From positions 1 through 64,000 of the forward strand of contig WIXG01000291.1 of NCBI GenBank assembly GCA_009869945.1: a stretch of DNA of 64,000 bases. The letters run 5' to 3'. This document shows, in pieces, positions 38,763 through 49,850 of the stretch. This DNA comes from Mesaphorura yosii. Lineage: Eukaryota > Arthropoda > Collembola > Poduromorpha > Tullbergiidae. Numbering within the stretch: the first letter of the stretch is position 1; the number at the start of each line of letters is the position of its first letter. The notes below the pieces were generated by a model. It saw only the letters and a program-made list of their open reading frames with translations. It was not told the origin of the DNA and made no database searches. Made by a program: the position numbers and the translations under genes.

Positions 38763-39886
38763 TGAATGAATAAACGTAAAGGGTTGGAGAATGAGAGCAC
38801 TTCACTAATTGATTAACCTTGTTCATATCATTGCTATGAGTGCATTTGACAGCTTTATTAAGCAGCCGTGCATGTGTACGGATGAAATACCTGAATCAGT
38901 TCAAGCAAGGATACCCAATCTTGACAAAAGCCAGGACTTCATTTGTTTTACGGGTTAGCGCCCGAGAATGAGCCTTTACCTAGATCTGGAAGCCTGAAGA
39001 TAAAATGGTTCAGGTCAGTGATTAGGTCATCCTTTTTGTTGTATAACTAAACCATTCTACCATTTGTACATTTTCTATTCGGTTACGAGATGTCGAGTTT
39101 GCATTATTAAATCAAAAAGCTATGGAAAGCGAATAAAAAAGTACGCAAAGTCCTTTAAAAGTATGATGCGTTAAATGTAAGCCTTTCTCAAATGCTGTTT
39201 TCGCGTTTTGACCTAACCGTACAGAATTGCTTAGGTTAGTAAAACTTATTCAACTTTCATGAACAATCTTTTTGTTTGTAGCGCGCCTGGAAACACGCAA
39301 TTAATGCCTGATTAGTCGAGAAAGCTCATGAATGAATAACTACGGTTAATTGTCGTTGATTAACTTATCTTTTTAATTGCATGTGCTCAATGTCCGTGGA
39401 CTCTAGCCCATGGGGGCATTTATTTTGCACTGGATCGGATCGGCTTTTGTGTGGGACAAGGCGAAGCGTGGTTCGTGTCGGGACGTGGCGAGTGGTCCGT
39501 TTCATTCTTTTCTTCTGTGGTGTTTGATTGTGGGCTGGACTTTTCAGTTCGGTCGCGGGCTGTGATGCGGGGAAAGGTTCGCTCCGAATTTTTCTGTTAA
39601 AGTTTAATAAACTGATTGAACTTGAGAATTTGGGATCTTGGTTCTGTTTCATTTTGCGTGACAGCGAACACGTTGACACGGTTCTCGGGTAGAGAATCGC
39701 CCCTCAACAGCATGAAAGCGAAATTTTCTTAACGTGCACGACACATATTCTTGGAAGCATGACAAATACATAATTTATAATCAGGAATTTACTTGAACGC
39801 AAGCAACAGCGTAAATGTGTAATCAGCAGCAATTTGAAGGCTCGTGACAATAGTTGAGCACTCATACTCAAAAAAGAACCCACATC
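38763..39886. other. Intergenic DNA
   Basis: No supported gene. The AATAAA at 38768-38773 serves the TMEM272-like gene. The remaining sequence is AT-rich with short frames that show no homology by eye. Confidence 0.35.
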
Positions 39887-40540
39887 TTATTTTGAGGTCA
39901 GGGCATGACCGAATGGCGCTCTTGAAGGTTTTTCGGGCCTTCTGTGGGTAGATATGAAGATGACTTTGAACATCTCGCCGCATATAACCTCGATTGAGCA
40001 GGGGACGACAAATGCATTCATGACAATGCCGACAGTGCTCGTGTCCGACATCAGCTGGTACTTGACCGTCAAACCCTTCTCAATCCGAAAAAAATTGTTC
40101 ATCATAACTACAAACGTCTCCTTCATGATCAACAATACCAGCTGGAGGGTGACATTCATAATGAACGGGTAGACGTACGCCAGCTCCATCATGAAGAGTG
40201 TTAAGGAATTCTGCTCTGACAGCTGTGTCTTCCCACACTGAACCAGTGAATAGCCGCAATGAAGCGATGAAGCGCCAAAAACAAGGAATTCCCAAGCTCT
40301 CTCCTTCCATCCCAGGCGCTTGAAAACAAATTCGTGCCTGGACTCAATCCGCTCGTATCGTATCAAATGAAACCACTTGGCCAGTTTTGCCGTTTGAGAC
40401 AGAGCTTTGTAGGCTGAATGAAGCAACATTTTAAGGCTCCTTGCACTCTCATCTTCACCGATCAACGTCACCAGCAGAATGCCACGCAAAAACTGAATCG
40501 ACTTTCGAACGAAGCTAGGACTCAATAATAATAACCTCTT
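39887..40540 (-). CDS. Multi-helix membrane protein fragment, perhaps chemoreceptor
   Basis: An open minus-strand frame of about 215 codons lacks a convincing ATG at its start, so it is probably an internal exon or a remnant. It contains a basic/aromatic cytosolic-like stretch (YERIESRHEFVFKRLGWKERAWEF), then hydrophobic segments (FLVFGASSLHCGYSLV, LFMMELAYVYPFIMNVTLQLVLLIM, VGIVMNAFVVPCSIEVI). The long basic N-terminal loops with clustered helices recall arthropod gustatory/odorant receptor proteins, which are fast-evolving ligand-gated channels. The resemblance is of layout only. The final residues (RRPEKPSRAPFGHALTSK) may be intron read-through. No neighbouring exon could be joined with confidence. 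Confidence 0.35.
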   Translation of the reverse strand, partial: KRLLLLSPSFVRKSIQFLRGILLVTLIGEDESARSLKMLLHSAYKALSQTAKLAKWFHLIRYERIESRHEFVFKRLGWKERAWEFLVFGASSLHCGYSLVQCGKTQLSEQNSLTLFMMELAYVYPFIMNVTLQLVLLIMKETFVVMMNNFFRIEKGLTVKYQLMSDTSTVGIVMNAFVVPCSIEVICGEMFKVIFISTHRRPEKPSRAPFGHALTSK

Positions 40541-41169
40541 AAGGAGAGTCAAAAGTAAAGTGTTTTTCCATTAGACATTAGATTTTAACTGGGCAGAGAC
40601 ATCCCTGTCCAATTAAATTAGTGATGGTGGCACGGCAGCCACTAGCCATTAAACGTGAGATGTAACTCAGGCCAAAGTACACTCAGCCCAGTTTATCTTC
40701 CTGATTTCCATTCACTTTGGCCCTCTTTCGTGTCGTGAGTTCATAATCAAGTAAAGAGCGCAAAAATAATACTGGAGAGTTCGAGAAATCAGAATCGCCA
40801 TGTCCTAAAAATTCTAGGGGCGATTTAAAGCTTGTTGCAATGCACCAGTAAGAAGCTAGTTCATGATTGACTTTTGCATTTTTTCTTAAGTAGTTGTAAA
40901 AGCATTCAGGACAAATCACTCACTATTTTAAATGGCCGAGACAATTGAAAGGGGTTATTTATTAAACCAAGTGATTCCCTCGGAATATTTTTTATTGAGT
41001 AAGATAAGGTATTCACAATTTAAATTTTTAATACGAAAAATGTTTTTGAGTAAGCACGCGTACTCATACTCTGAAGAAATCCGTTATTGCTAATACGAAA
41101 ATTGTGAAAGTGAGCAAGATCACGTCATTAGATCACGAAATTTCTGTTTGTTAATACCAGCCTAAGTCA
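40541..41169. other. Intergenic DNA
   Basis: AT-rich sequence between the membrane-protein fragment and the MPEG1 relic. No exon that would supply the missing N-terminus of either gene was found. Confidence 0.35.
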
Positions 41170-42885
41170 ATCAGGCGAATGTCAGCGCCCACGTCCATTC
41201 CAATCTTAACAAGTCGGATATGCTCCTCGAGTTGATTGTCCGTGACTACGGGACGCGTGCCCTCTCGCGAGTGGATCTCAGAGCCGTCTTTACAAGGAAG
41301 ACTTCATGAGAAGTGAGTTGGAATACAGCGAGAGTAGAGTTCGCGAAGGGATTCAAGTCCCGGCAAGTGCTTTGTGGCCTGGCCTTCAGCGTGGCGCTCA
41401 GCGCTGCGTACAGTCAGGCACGCCCCATCGTGAGTGCCGACTCCTACGAAAACTACATCCGAGCCACCTACGTGCACTCGATCGGCGGAGGCCAGATTCA
41501 CACAAACATGAGCATTGAGGCCTGAATTGACACGGTGCCCTCGAGTCTCGTGGCGGTCGACCGCGCTGGAAAGCTCCTGCATTTCCTCATCAGGCAAGAA
41601 ACCCTGCCGGAGCTGAAACAGAAGCCTGGGGCACTCCAACGGCTCAGCGCTCGCGTGAAGGCTGCTGTGGAGCGTTACTACGAGCGAAACACACATAAAG
41701 GCTGCATTGACATGAGCGCCAGGAATTTTGACTACCACGCCAACGTCGAGGGGGAAGCGCGAGACCCCGAGCGCAATCACGTTTGGGGGTCTGTACGAAG
41801 TTTGCGTGACGCTGGAGACAGGAAACGGGGACATGTGCGAAGGAGTTCAGCGCGGGCTGCAGTGGAACCCGAAGACGGGAGCCCTTTCCAGCTCGGACGG
41901 CTACCACGCGGTGCCGCCCCTGTCCAAGCCGGTTTCCTCTTGCGTTGCTTGCGTTCCTTGTGTGCGCACAAAGATGGTCTTGGTGGCCGCTGCTGGGGTA
42001 TTACGACGACTGTCACCAGGAGTGCAGCTCAGCCCGAATCGATTCGTTCTAGTACGCACGCGCACGGCCAACGATACCTAAGACATGGCTTACCTCTTTC
42101 GCGGGCGGTACAGCAAAAAGCAGTTCAACCCCGCAGCCAAGGCCCAGTCCTGCCCGCCAACATTCGTCGACCTGTACTTGTCAAAGGCCGACCTTCACGT
42201 GTGCGTCGATGACGATTTGGCTATTGGGCGCCCGTTCGCAGTGGAATTTGGCGAATGCTTCAGCTGCGCCTACGGCAATCCGCTGTTCACGGATATGCAG
42301 AAGTTGACGATCAAGGAAGCGCAGGCGAAGGCAAAAGTAAAAGCAGAGGCGAAGGCTATGGCGACGTCTTCAAGTGATCTGATGTACTACCCGCCTCCGC
42401 CTGATTACTACACGACAGAGTACCCGAGCAGCTTCATTCAGCACGCCGTGGCGGTTCTTAGTGGATACACGGTTGGGTACTGCCTGGCGGCCGGAAGCTT
42501 TTCTGTAGCACGGCGAACTGCCAATAATTCGACCGCCTTTTCAAGACGAGGAGGTTTAGTACGCTGAGGACGTCGTAAATCTCCAACCATCGGCGACGGG
42601 GGACAGGCTCGGGCTCGACTTCTGCTGGCTTGATTGTTGTCATCGTAGTTGGCGTCGTTTGCAGCTGTTGGCCTGCTCGCAGCATTCGAGGTGGTGTGGC
42701 GAAAGCGAAGTACGGCGAGACGGGGGGACTACGAAGAGATCGAGCCGATAGACGACGCCCCTGCCGGCGCTGGAGTCGCTGGAGCAGCTGCAGTGAATGT
42801 AGCCGATGGCGGTGACGAAGCCGCGATCACGAGTGGACATGAAATCATTGATTTGTTCGCAGGCGCAAGCGGTGAAAACTACTAA
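41170..42885 (+). pseudogene. Perforin-2 (MPEG1)-like gene, 5'-truncated and broken
   Basis: Pieces in three frames follow the order of macrophage-expressed gene 1/perforin-2. First is a late MACPF-domain segment (LIVRDYGTRALSRVDL) and a helical stretch (VKAAVERYYERNTHKGC). Next come the P2-domain signatures NFDYHANV, TFGGLYEVC, YLFRGRYSKKQFNP and VCVDDDLAIGRPFAVEFG. A membrane helix (LIVVIVVGVVCSC) and an acidic cytosolic tail ending SGENY follow. Lesions include a TGA at 41523-41525, frame changes near 41300, 41745, 41960-42060 and after about 42500, and a TAA at 42079. The N-terminal half of the MACPF domain is absent. In animals MPEG1 is an endosomal or membrane pore-forming immune effector. 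This copy cannot make one as it stands. Exons appear merged, without intron gaps. Assembly errors could account for some shifts. Confidence 0.75.
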
Positions 42886-43477
42886 GCATGGAGAAATGCT
42901 GCTAATTGTGAATCGAATCAATATTTAGTGTCTATTTTTAATTATTATTTGAATTATTCTGAAAACAGGCTGTAGTAGTTTTAGGTTCTTTTGACTGACA
43001 GGTAAAATTTCTAAAGTTCAAACACACGCAAACCGAATGCGCACTTTGTCTATCGTTCCTCCGTAGACCATCATCAATAATAATCAATCATTTACAGAAC
43101 GTGCTGGTAATTAGCAGATAAATACTCACGCGTGCCAGCTCAGTTACTGTTCTCGTTACATTGATTGATTGCGCCTGACTGGTCCAGTGACAGAGGAATC
43201 TTGTCTTGTTAAGCAACCCAATCGGCACACGACACGACACAGCAGGCTAAAACTAAACTGAAACTACGGAGAAGTTACTGAACTGATAAGCCTTCGAAGC
43301 CACGGAACGGCCACAGCATTTAACCTTATGGATCGGAGTGATTTCGATTTCCCACTTGAAATTCTTGAGAGCAGAGGCATCGAGCAGCTGCTTGTCGCGT
43401 GGCTTTGCTGCACTGCACGCTTTCCAGTTAAGCCACGCCGTCAGCAGCGTTAAGCAGCACACCATCTTGACGGCAGA
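42886..43477. other. Promoter-side spacer of transporter F
   Basis: AT-rich spacer between the MPEG1 relic and transporter F. A minus-strand open frame of 70 codons ends 13 bases from the transporter ATG, but has no supporting features, so it is left out. Otherwise nothing was found. Confidence 0.35.
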
Positions 43478-44965
43478 ATGGAGAGCAACAACAACTTCAG
43501 ACTAGACGAGCCAAAGCCCACGACGACGACGGCATGGCAGCCCAAACTTTGGCCACAACTTGTCGCAACTCTCGTCGGTAAGTCGATTGCCACTGTAAAA
43601 ATGAATGTAGTAAAGTAAATAACACACGGGAAATTTCAAATTTGAAATCTAGGCTCGGTGGGCGCGTTCGGCATCGGCACAGTCATCGGCTGGTCGTCTC
43701 CCGCCATTCCCTCGCTCCGTGAGGAGGGCGACCTCGGGATCCTCTCCGAGTCGGACGAGTCCTGGATCGGCTCGCTCTCCAATCTGGGCGCCTTCTTCGC
43801 GGGTTTCTTCGTCGGAGCGATAATGAGCCGCCTGGGTCGCAAGTGGACCATCTTCCTCTTCCAAATTCCACTCCTCGCCGGCTGGATCCTGATAATCTTC
43901 GCACAGAACCTGGCGATGATGTACGCTGGCCGAATCCTGTCTGGTCTTGGCGGTGGGGCGATGACCCTCATTCTGCCGGTGTACATCAGCGAATCTGCTG
44001 AAGACCGAGTTCGAGGCATGTTTTCTGCTCTCGTCACACTCTCCCTTGTCGTCGGAATCCTCTTCGACTACGGACTCGGCGCCCTCGTCACCTGGAAGTG
44101 GTTGTCCGTCGCGAACGCCGTCGTGCCCGTCGTCGCGTTCGCGATTGTCTTCATGCCCGAGTCGCCTCGATTCCTCCTGGAGCGCGGACGGAAGGAAGAA
44201 GCCTACAAGGCGCTGGCCTGGTTCCGTGGCGCTTCGCGGCCGGAGTACATCGAGCCAGAGATCCGAACCATACAGAAAAGTATCGAAGAGAGCCAGGCGA
44301 AATCGGCGACCCTCCGCGACCTCCTCACGCCGTCCGTCCTGAAGCCGCTCGGTGTGAGCCTGGCACTGATGCTCTTCCAGCAGCTCGGCGGAATCAACGC
44401 GGTCATGTTCTTCTCGTCGACGATCTTCGAGTCGGCGGGCTCCGACCTCGACCCGAATGTGAGCTCGATCATCATCGGATCCGTCCAGGTCGTGTTCAGC
44501 ATGGTCACTGCGGGGCTCGTCGACCGACTCGGCCGAAAACCCCTCCTTTTCATCTCCGATACGGGCATGGCGATATGTTTGGCGGCTCTGGGCGTGTTTT
44601 TCTATCTGAAGGAGGTGAAGAACGACGGGGATGTGCCTGACGGGCTCGGTTGGCTCCCGCTGGTCAGTCTGATCCTGTACATAGTCTCCTACAATCTTGG
44701 CCTCGGCTCCTTGCCGTGGGTGATGCTCGGAGAACTGATCCCCAACCACCTGAAAGGCTTGGCGGGAGGGATCGGAAACTCTTTCAATTGGGGGCTCGCT
44801 TTCATCGTCACCCGCAGCTTCGCGGACCTCAGCTCCGCCCTCACCCCACAAGGCTGCTACTGGCTCTTTGCAGGAATTTGCTGTGTCGGATCGGCGTTCG
44901 CACTCCTCATCGTCCCTGAAACGAAGGGCAAGAGCCTGGATGAGATTAACGCGCTATTTAAGTAA
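43478..44965 (+). CDS. Tret1-like sugar transporter, copy F
   Basis: There are two exons, 43478-43577 and 43653-44965, giving 470 aa, the most compact copy. Canonical MFS sugar-porter motifs are MSRLGRKWT, GRILSGLGGG, PESPRFLLERG, QQLGGINAVMFF (TM7), VDRLGRKPLL, GLGSLPW (TM10), and PETKGKSLDEINALFK as the C-terminus. The short tail lacks the acidic or repeat extensions of B, C and D. It is the closest relative of copy G just downstream, sharing ESAGSDL.PNVSSIIIG, VMLGEL and NHLKGLAGG-like segments. The pair is a local tandem duplication. F has lost the phase-2 intron after TM4 that G keeps. The expected role is facilitated trehalose or hexose transport at the plasma membrane. Confidence 0.93.
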
Positions 44966-45345
44966 TTCAAGCAGTTTTAAGCAGAAATTGAGTAGTCTTG
45001 CATCTTAAGTAAATAAATTTCCTAGTTATTTGACTTGACTTGGAGAGTTTTGCCAGTGACAAATCATGTTTACATTTTGTGCTGACAGAGAGCCCACGAA
45101 AATTGACGTCATTAGCATCATCAACGCATTGATTCACAGAATCATGACCGAATTCATCTGAATGAGGACGAAGTTGTCATTAATCTCTCTAGCTTTAAAC
45201 ATTCAGTGTTAATCTGCAGCGTTATCAGTATTTTTACTGAATCTGAGCGTGGTGGATGTACTGGTCAAGTTTACGAAGGATAAAACTCAATAAAACAGTC
45301 AGTTAAGTCAGTTTCAGTTAATCTGTTAAACTGTGCCGTCGTACC
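44966..45345. other. Spacer between transporters F and G
   Basis: This 380-bp spacer has AATAAA at about 45011 for transporter F and a run of TCAGT-type initiator-like sequences near 45297-45320 just before transporter G. No TATA box is evident. Confidence 0.4.
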
Positions 45346-47000
45346 ATGGATGTGGACGTGGAGAAGAATAACAATAATGTGCCAGCACCAATCTTATCAA
45401 TTTCATTGTCAGCAAAATGGGAAGAGGAAGCAGAGAACCTGAGAGCCGTCGACTCCAGCGCCAACCCAACGTCAAAGTTATGGCCACAGCTCGTCGCAAG
45501 TCTCGTCGGTAGGTTTCGATGCGTACAGCACACAGGGAATGAAGCCTATTAATTCATTATTAATGGTTACTGATTTCCTTGTCTATAGTCTCTGCTGGCG
45601 CCTTTGGAATGGGTTGCGTCATCGGCTGGAGCTCGCCAGCTATTCCAAGCCTACGCCTACGCGACTCCGCCGTGTCAAATTTCGGAAACCTCACAGACTC
45701 GGACGAATCCTGGATCGGCTCCCTGCCAAATGCTGGAGCCTTTCTCGCGGGTTTCTTCGTAGGCACGCTGATGACCCGCCTCGGCCGCAAATGGGCGATC
45801 CTCGTTTTCCAGATTCCTTTCCTTATCGGTTGGCTCCTCATCATATTCGCAAGCAATCTGGGGATGATCATGGCTGGCAGAGTGCTGACGGGTTTTGGTG
45901 GAGGTGCGATGACGCTGATTACGCCCGTGTACATCAGTGAAGTGGTCGAAGACAAGATTCGAGGGGCTATGAGTACAATCATGGCTTTATTCTTGGTGAC
46001 TGGAATTCTTTTCTCGTAAGTCACCAGACTAGAGTCCACTTGAGCTCGTCCGAGCGTAGATCGGGGCACTGATTTATTATTTTCTTTCTTCAGATTCGTC
46101 GTTGGGGCCTTGGTGAACTGGAAATGGCTGTCAGTCGCGTGTGCCATCGTGCCCCTGGTCACATGCTTAATTTTGTTCATGCCCGACTCCCCACAATCGC
46201 TGTTAGAACGCGGCCGTCCCGAAGACGCTCGCAGGGCGCTCGCCTGGCTTCGAGGAGTGCCAAATTGCAGAGTGGACCTCGTCGAACTAGAGATTAGACT
46301 GTTTCAGAAAAGCATTGAGGAAAGCACCCTCGCCGCCGCTGGCATGAAGGCCCTCTTCGTGCCGTCCGTCCTCAAGCCCCTCGGTATAAGTATGACGCTC
46401 ATGGTGCTCCAGCAACTAGGCGGGATCAACGAGATTACATTTTACGCCGCCGACATTTTCGAGTCTGCCGGCTCAGATCTGCATCCAAACGTGAGCTCGA
46501 TCATCATCGGTGGAGTGCAGGTCGTCGCCTGCGTGGCAACGGCGTTCCTCGTCGATCGCGCTGGTCGTCGACCGCTGCTTTTCCTGTCCGAAGTTGGAAT
46601 GGCGCTTTGCCTCGGGGCGCTCGGGCTGTTTTTCTACTTGAAGCAAGAAAACGGTGACGGCGAGAAAGCTCCTACGGGGTTGGGCTGGCTCCCGCTCACG
46701 AGTCTCGTCCTGTACATGGTGGCCTACATTCTCGGGCTCGGGACACTGCCGTGGGTCATGCTTGGCGAACTGATGCCTGGGCACGTGAAGGGGCTCGCGG
46801 GTAGCATCGCCAACTCGTGCAACTGGGGCCTGGCCTTCGTGGTGACTCGCGCATTCGGAGATCTCCGCTCCGCCATCACGGTCCAAGGATGCTACTGGCT
46901 TTACGCAGGGATTTGCTGTGTCGGCGCAGCCTTTTCGCTGCTTGTAGTGCCCGAGACGAAGGGGAAGAGTTTGGATCAAATTAATGCTGCATTTAAATAG
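45346..47000 (+). CDS. Tret1-like sugar transporter, copy G
   Basis: There are three exons, 45346-45508, 45589-46015 and 46094-47000, giving 498 aa. It is a 12-helix MFS sugar porter with MTRLGRKWA, GRVLTGFGGG, PDSPQSLLERG (Asp for Glu and Gln for Arg in the usual PESPR), QQLGGINEITFY, VDRAGRRPLL, GLGTLPW and PETKGKSLDQINAAFK. TM7 has Glu where F has Ala (INEI against INAV), a polar change in a helix that faces the substrate path. The exon layout, including a 907-base last exon and a phase-2 intron after GILFS, is the same as in copy H 10 kb away on the other strand. Tandem partner of copy F. Confidence 0.92.
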
Positions 47001-47230
47001 CTGGTTGCCGATTGGCTGATTCTTTGTTTGACAGTCGGTCAATAAGGTCTTCAGTCCGTTTATAATTAAGAAGTTGGACCAAATTAACATTGGTATACAC
47101 CCGCTATATCTGCTAAATATGTGGCAAAGCCGAGGGTCCCAGCACTGGCGCTTAGAAAGTTGATGCACACGTTCTCCAATGAGACATCGTTCGTCTTCTC
47201 AAAAAACTTGTTGGCCGCGTTTCACTTTTT

Positions 47231-47870
47231 TTAGTATTCTGCTCGCATCAGTCGAACTAGATGGCAACGCTTACTCATCTTGGATTTCAAAATCTCGCCC
47301 GGTCTGGTCCTCTCTGGTCCGACTCCCGGCTGTCCTTGTGTATTGCCCAAGATGATAATTTCGCACCGGGCCGCCCCGAGTGTAGGCAAGGTCGCGCTGC
47401 GCCAGTAGAACTCCCTGTATTCATATCTATCCATGTCCCACTGTAGGATTTCACGAAACGTACCCTTGCCCTGCTGCTCGCATTCTTCTTTTGTCCACAT
47501 TAGTACTTCTCCGGGCCACTTGGGCAGAAACCGTGTCAGTCCTTCAGAACCTTGTCAAAGTACAGGTGGAGATATCGTGGTCTGTGGTAGATCGTAAACC
47601 GATCGCGGAAGTTTCGACATCTGATATCCAAAATCCGTATTCCAGCACTGAGCTGCGTTCTGATGGATATGCTCTGCGTCTGCGCGTGTCGGGATACGCC
47701 CACGGTTGTCGCCTTGAAGGCGCCCGAGTCGTGGGTTCCTGGGATAGACATGACCGATAATTGCAGATGGTCCGGCGGTCAGGCAGTTTGGTCATCCAGT
47801 TCCGGAAGGCCCAGTCACATTTTGCACTGCAAGTTTCATCGGCTAGGGCGCAGATGATACAATCACAAGC
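47231..47870 (-). pseudogene. PI-specific phospholipase C X-domain protein, broken
   Basis: On the minus strand the region reads as a bacterial-type (secreted/PLCXD-like) PI-PLC catalytic domain in two or three frames. The parts are WMTKLPD with the catalytic-histidine segment MSIPGTHDSGAF, then QLSAGIRILDIRCR, FTIYHRPRYLHLYFDKVLKD and a stop. In another frame follow the downstream parts FREILQWDMDRYEYREFYW, LPTLGAARCEIIILG. A frame change lies just before MSIPGTHD (about 47755) and a stop near 47535. Such enzymes cleave phosphatidylinositol or GPI anchors. This copy is disrupted and has no visible signal peptide or complete C-terminus. Confidence 0.7.
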
Positions 47871-48133
47871 CCGAGTGGAGGAGGTCAGCAGAGTAAAACG
47901 GCAATAAGTTAATGTTAATGAATCGTGGAAGTGAAATTTGGTGATTCCAAAGTTACAGCATTTTGCTGCAATGACATGAGTAATATTATTTATATTAATT
48001 TAGGATTAATTTCAGTGTTGTCCACTAATTTAAAAAGTCAAACGATTACACCATCGAACAAGGACGACAAAATTACACATTTATTCTTTTATTAATTAAC
48101 TTTCGTTCAGTCCGAGCCGAGATGAGAACGAGT

Positions 48134-48719
48134 TTAACCATCTCCGCATCCTGCCGGCACTTGGTTGGTGACAAGTGCGCCTGCGAGGCATGTGGCCACG
48201 TTGAAGCCTTTTTCCGCAATGCATGTGGGCTGATCCTGTCCAGCCCAGACGAAGCCTGGCGGATACACGCACACGCACTGCTTATGAGTCCAATCGCAGA
48301 CGCCATTCGCACCGCCGTGCACGCAGAGGCAATCGGTGTCGCAGAAGCTATTGTAGACAGCGATGGTTGCCGCATTCTGTTGCGATTGGCAGTGGGCCTG
48401 CACCGGCACTATGCCACCAATGACTGGAATTTGTCCCGTGCCGAGGCCATCGTTGTTGCAGACACAATTCTTGTTCGAGTCACAAATGCCCACGCTAGAG
48501 TTGTGGCTCCAGTTGCAGTCGGCGTTGCATGCGAAAGAGTCGACGGGGCTGTCCTGGCAAGTCAACATGAAACCATTCTGAGCACCAGCGTCTAAAATAC
48601 ACAAGTACAACGAATTCTTGAAGTCATGAATTGATAAGAATCAACATAGAGACAAACTCACATGAAAAACTGGTCATAAGAATGACGGCAGTAACTACGA
48701 GGGGGAAGGCTAAAACCAT
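48134..48719 (-). CDS. Secreted double CS-alpha-beta (defensin-like) protein 1
   Basis: There are two exons, 48719-48662 and 48591-48134, giving 171 aa. Exon 1 encodes a signal peptide (MVLAFPLVVTAVILMTSFSYAG). The mature chain has 16 cysteines and two successive frameworks like that of arthropod defensins. Unit 1 is C-x9-C-x3-C-x10-C-x5-C-x1-C (ACNADC ... GICDSNKNCVC). Unit 2 is C-x15-C-x3-C-x10-C-x6-C-x1-C (FCDTDC ... GVCDWTHKQCVC), each with a G-x-C like the gamma core. Unit 2 has one extra Cys inside (DCLCVHGG) and a C-terminal extension with three more. In defensins this pattern makes a helix tied to a beta sheet. The family of the whole protein is not recognised. Antimicrobial, inhibitor or structural roles are all possible. 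Minus-strand AATAAA lies near 48080-48090. Confidence 0.75.
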
Positions 48720-49139
48720 AGCGATTGTTAGGGTTGGTGGCGTACGGCGTCTGCAGAAATATTTTCCGCCGAGCCTTGTATTGTGTTGTCAACAAATTCA
48801 ATCAATGAATTGAGCTGACCCCAGGAACCCAACACGCAATTGGTTTTATGCGAGGTACTAAAAGTGTTATGGTGGTCTGTGCGATGCTGCTGATTATGCT
48901 CTGAACTAGGAGTCGTTATCTATTCTCCGCATTTTCGAATCGCTAATGTCCACGAGGCAGTTTGTTTCATCTAGTTGCGTGAACTCCTGAACTGACTTGA
49001 ACTTGGCAAGCGCAAGCAGGAACAGCGTCCGTGTTCTGTGGAAGAACAAACGACGGTCCTGTTGAACGGACAGCCGAAGTCTTGAGCTGAGTCGGAAGCT
49101 TGAACTTGACCTTTTACCGTGAGCTTGATAGTATTTCTC

Positions 49140-49338
49140 GTGGCAGTAACATGTCACGGCAGTAATTTCGCCACAAAGATTCTGAACGCTTACTTTTGCT
49201 TGCAAAGCACAGATCGCATCGGTCAATACAAATGACTTTGTGCTGACCGCTGCTGCAATAGCACACGTGCGACTTGGACTGGGAACCTTGCTTACGCGAT
49301 GGGTCAGCCAATGTCAGTGCCAAAGTCAAGGGAAGCAT
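49140..49338 (-). pseudogene. Possible broken cysteine-rich fragment between the pair
   Basis: From an ATG at 49338 a frame reads MLPLTLALTLADP, then KSHVCYCSSGQHKVICIDRCDLCFASK, then stays open in another frame as NLCGEITAVTCYCHEKYY. Taken across the frame change (about 49195-49205) this has C-x3-C and a terminal C-x7-C-x1-C, echoing the CS-alpha-beta units of the genes on both sides. TATATAAA on the minus strand lies at 49366-49373, only about 30 bases before the ATG. It may be a decayed third member, or chance. Confidence 0.3.
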
Positions 49339-49373
49339 ATTAGCCTCGTACGACACCCCAATAAATTTATATA

Positions 49374-49850
49374 ACCAGCTTGGCTTAATTGCGGAGTAAA
49401 GTCAGAGTCAGGTTCACAGGCACCGGCGTTCCATGTGATAACAAATTTATTTCAACGCAGAAGACAATAAATTGAACTTAGGCGCGTGCGAATGATTACC
49501 ACTCGTACGAGTTATTCAAGCCTCACTGGCTCAATTGGTCGATTAGCGCTGATGCCATGGCCAGTGATATTTCTAGTTTTGAAATTTCAACAGCCAGGCT
49601 TTATTGCCTTTAATTGCTGAGTAAATCTAGCGGCGATTAATCCCACATAAAACGCAACACAGGGCTTGGAAACATAGTTTCATGAAGAAGCTAATAAAAT
49701 GTATACGCTTGGCAGGCCCAGGATGGCAATCTTTTTTACCAAATCGACTGCTCAATTCAAGCTCAAGTCAATTTTATGCAATATTAATAAAATCTCACAC
49801 AAGAAATTACTTAATTCGCATATGATTTAGCACCAGAACATTTTAAATAA
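49374..49850. other. Intergenic DNA
   Basis: AT-rich spacer between the cysteine-rich fragment and protein 2. No gene, repeat or RNA is supported. Confidence 0.35.

Noticed and set aside
43253..43465. A 70-codon minus-strand frame ending next to the transporter F start
   Set aside because: Its hydrophobic start is weak, there is no polyadenylation signal or splice context, and it lies in the transporter promoter region.
43649..44851. A 400-codon open frame antisense to transporter F
   Set aside because: It is a mirror of the GC3-rich coding strand (charged, Arg/Glu/His-rich composition, no motifs). Similar long antisense frames occur opposite GFAT, GALE and transporters B and C.
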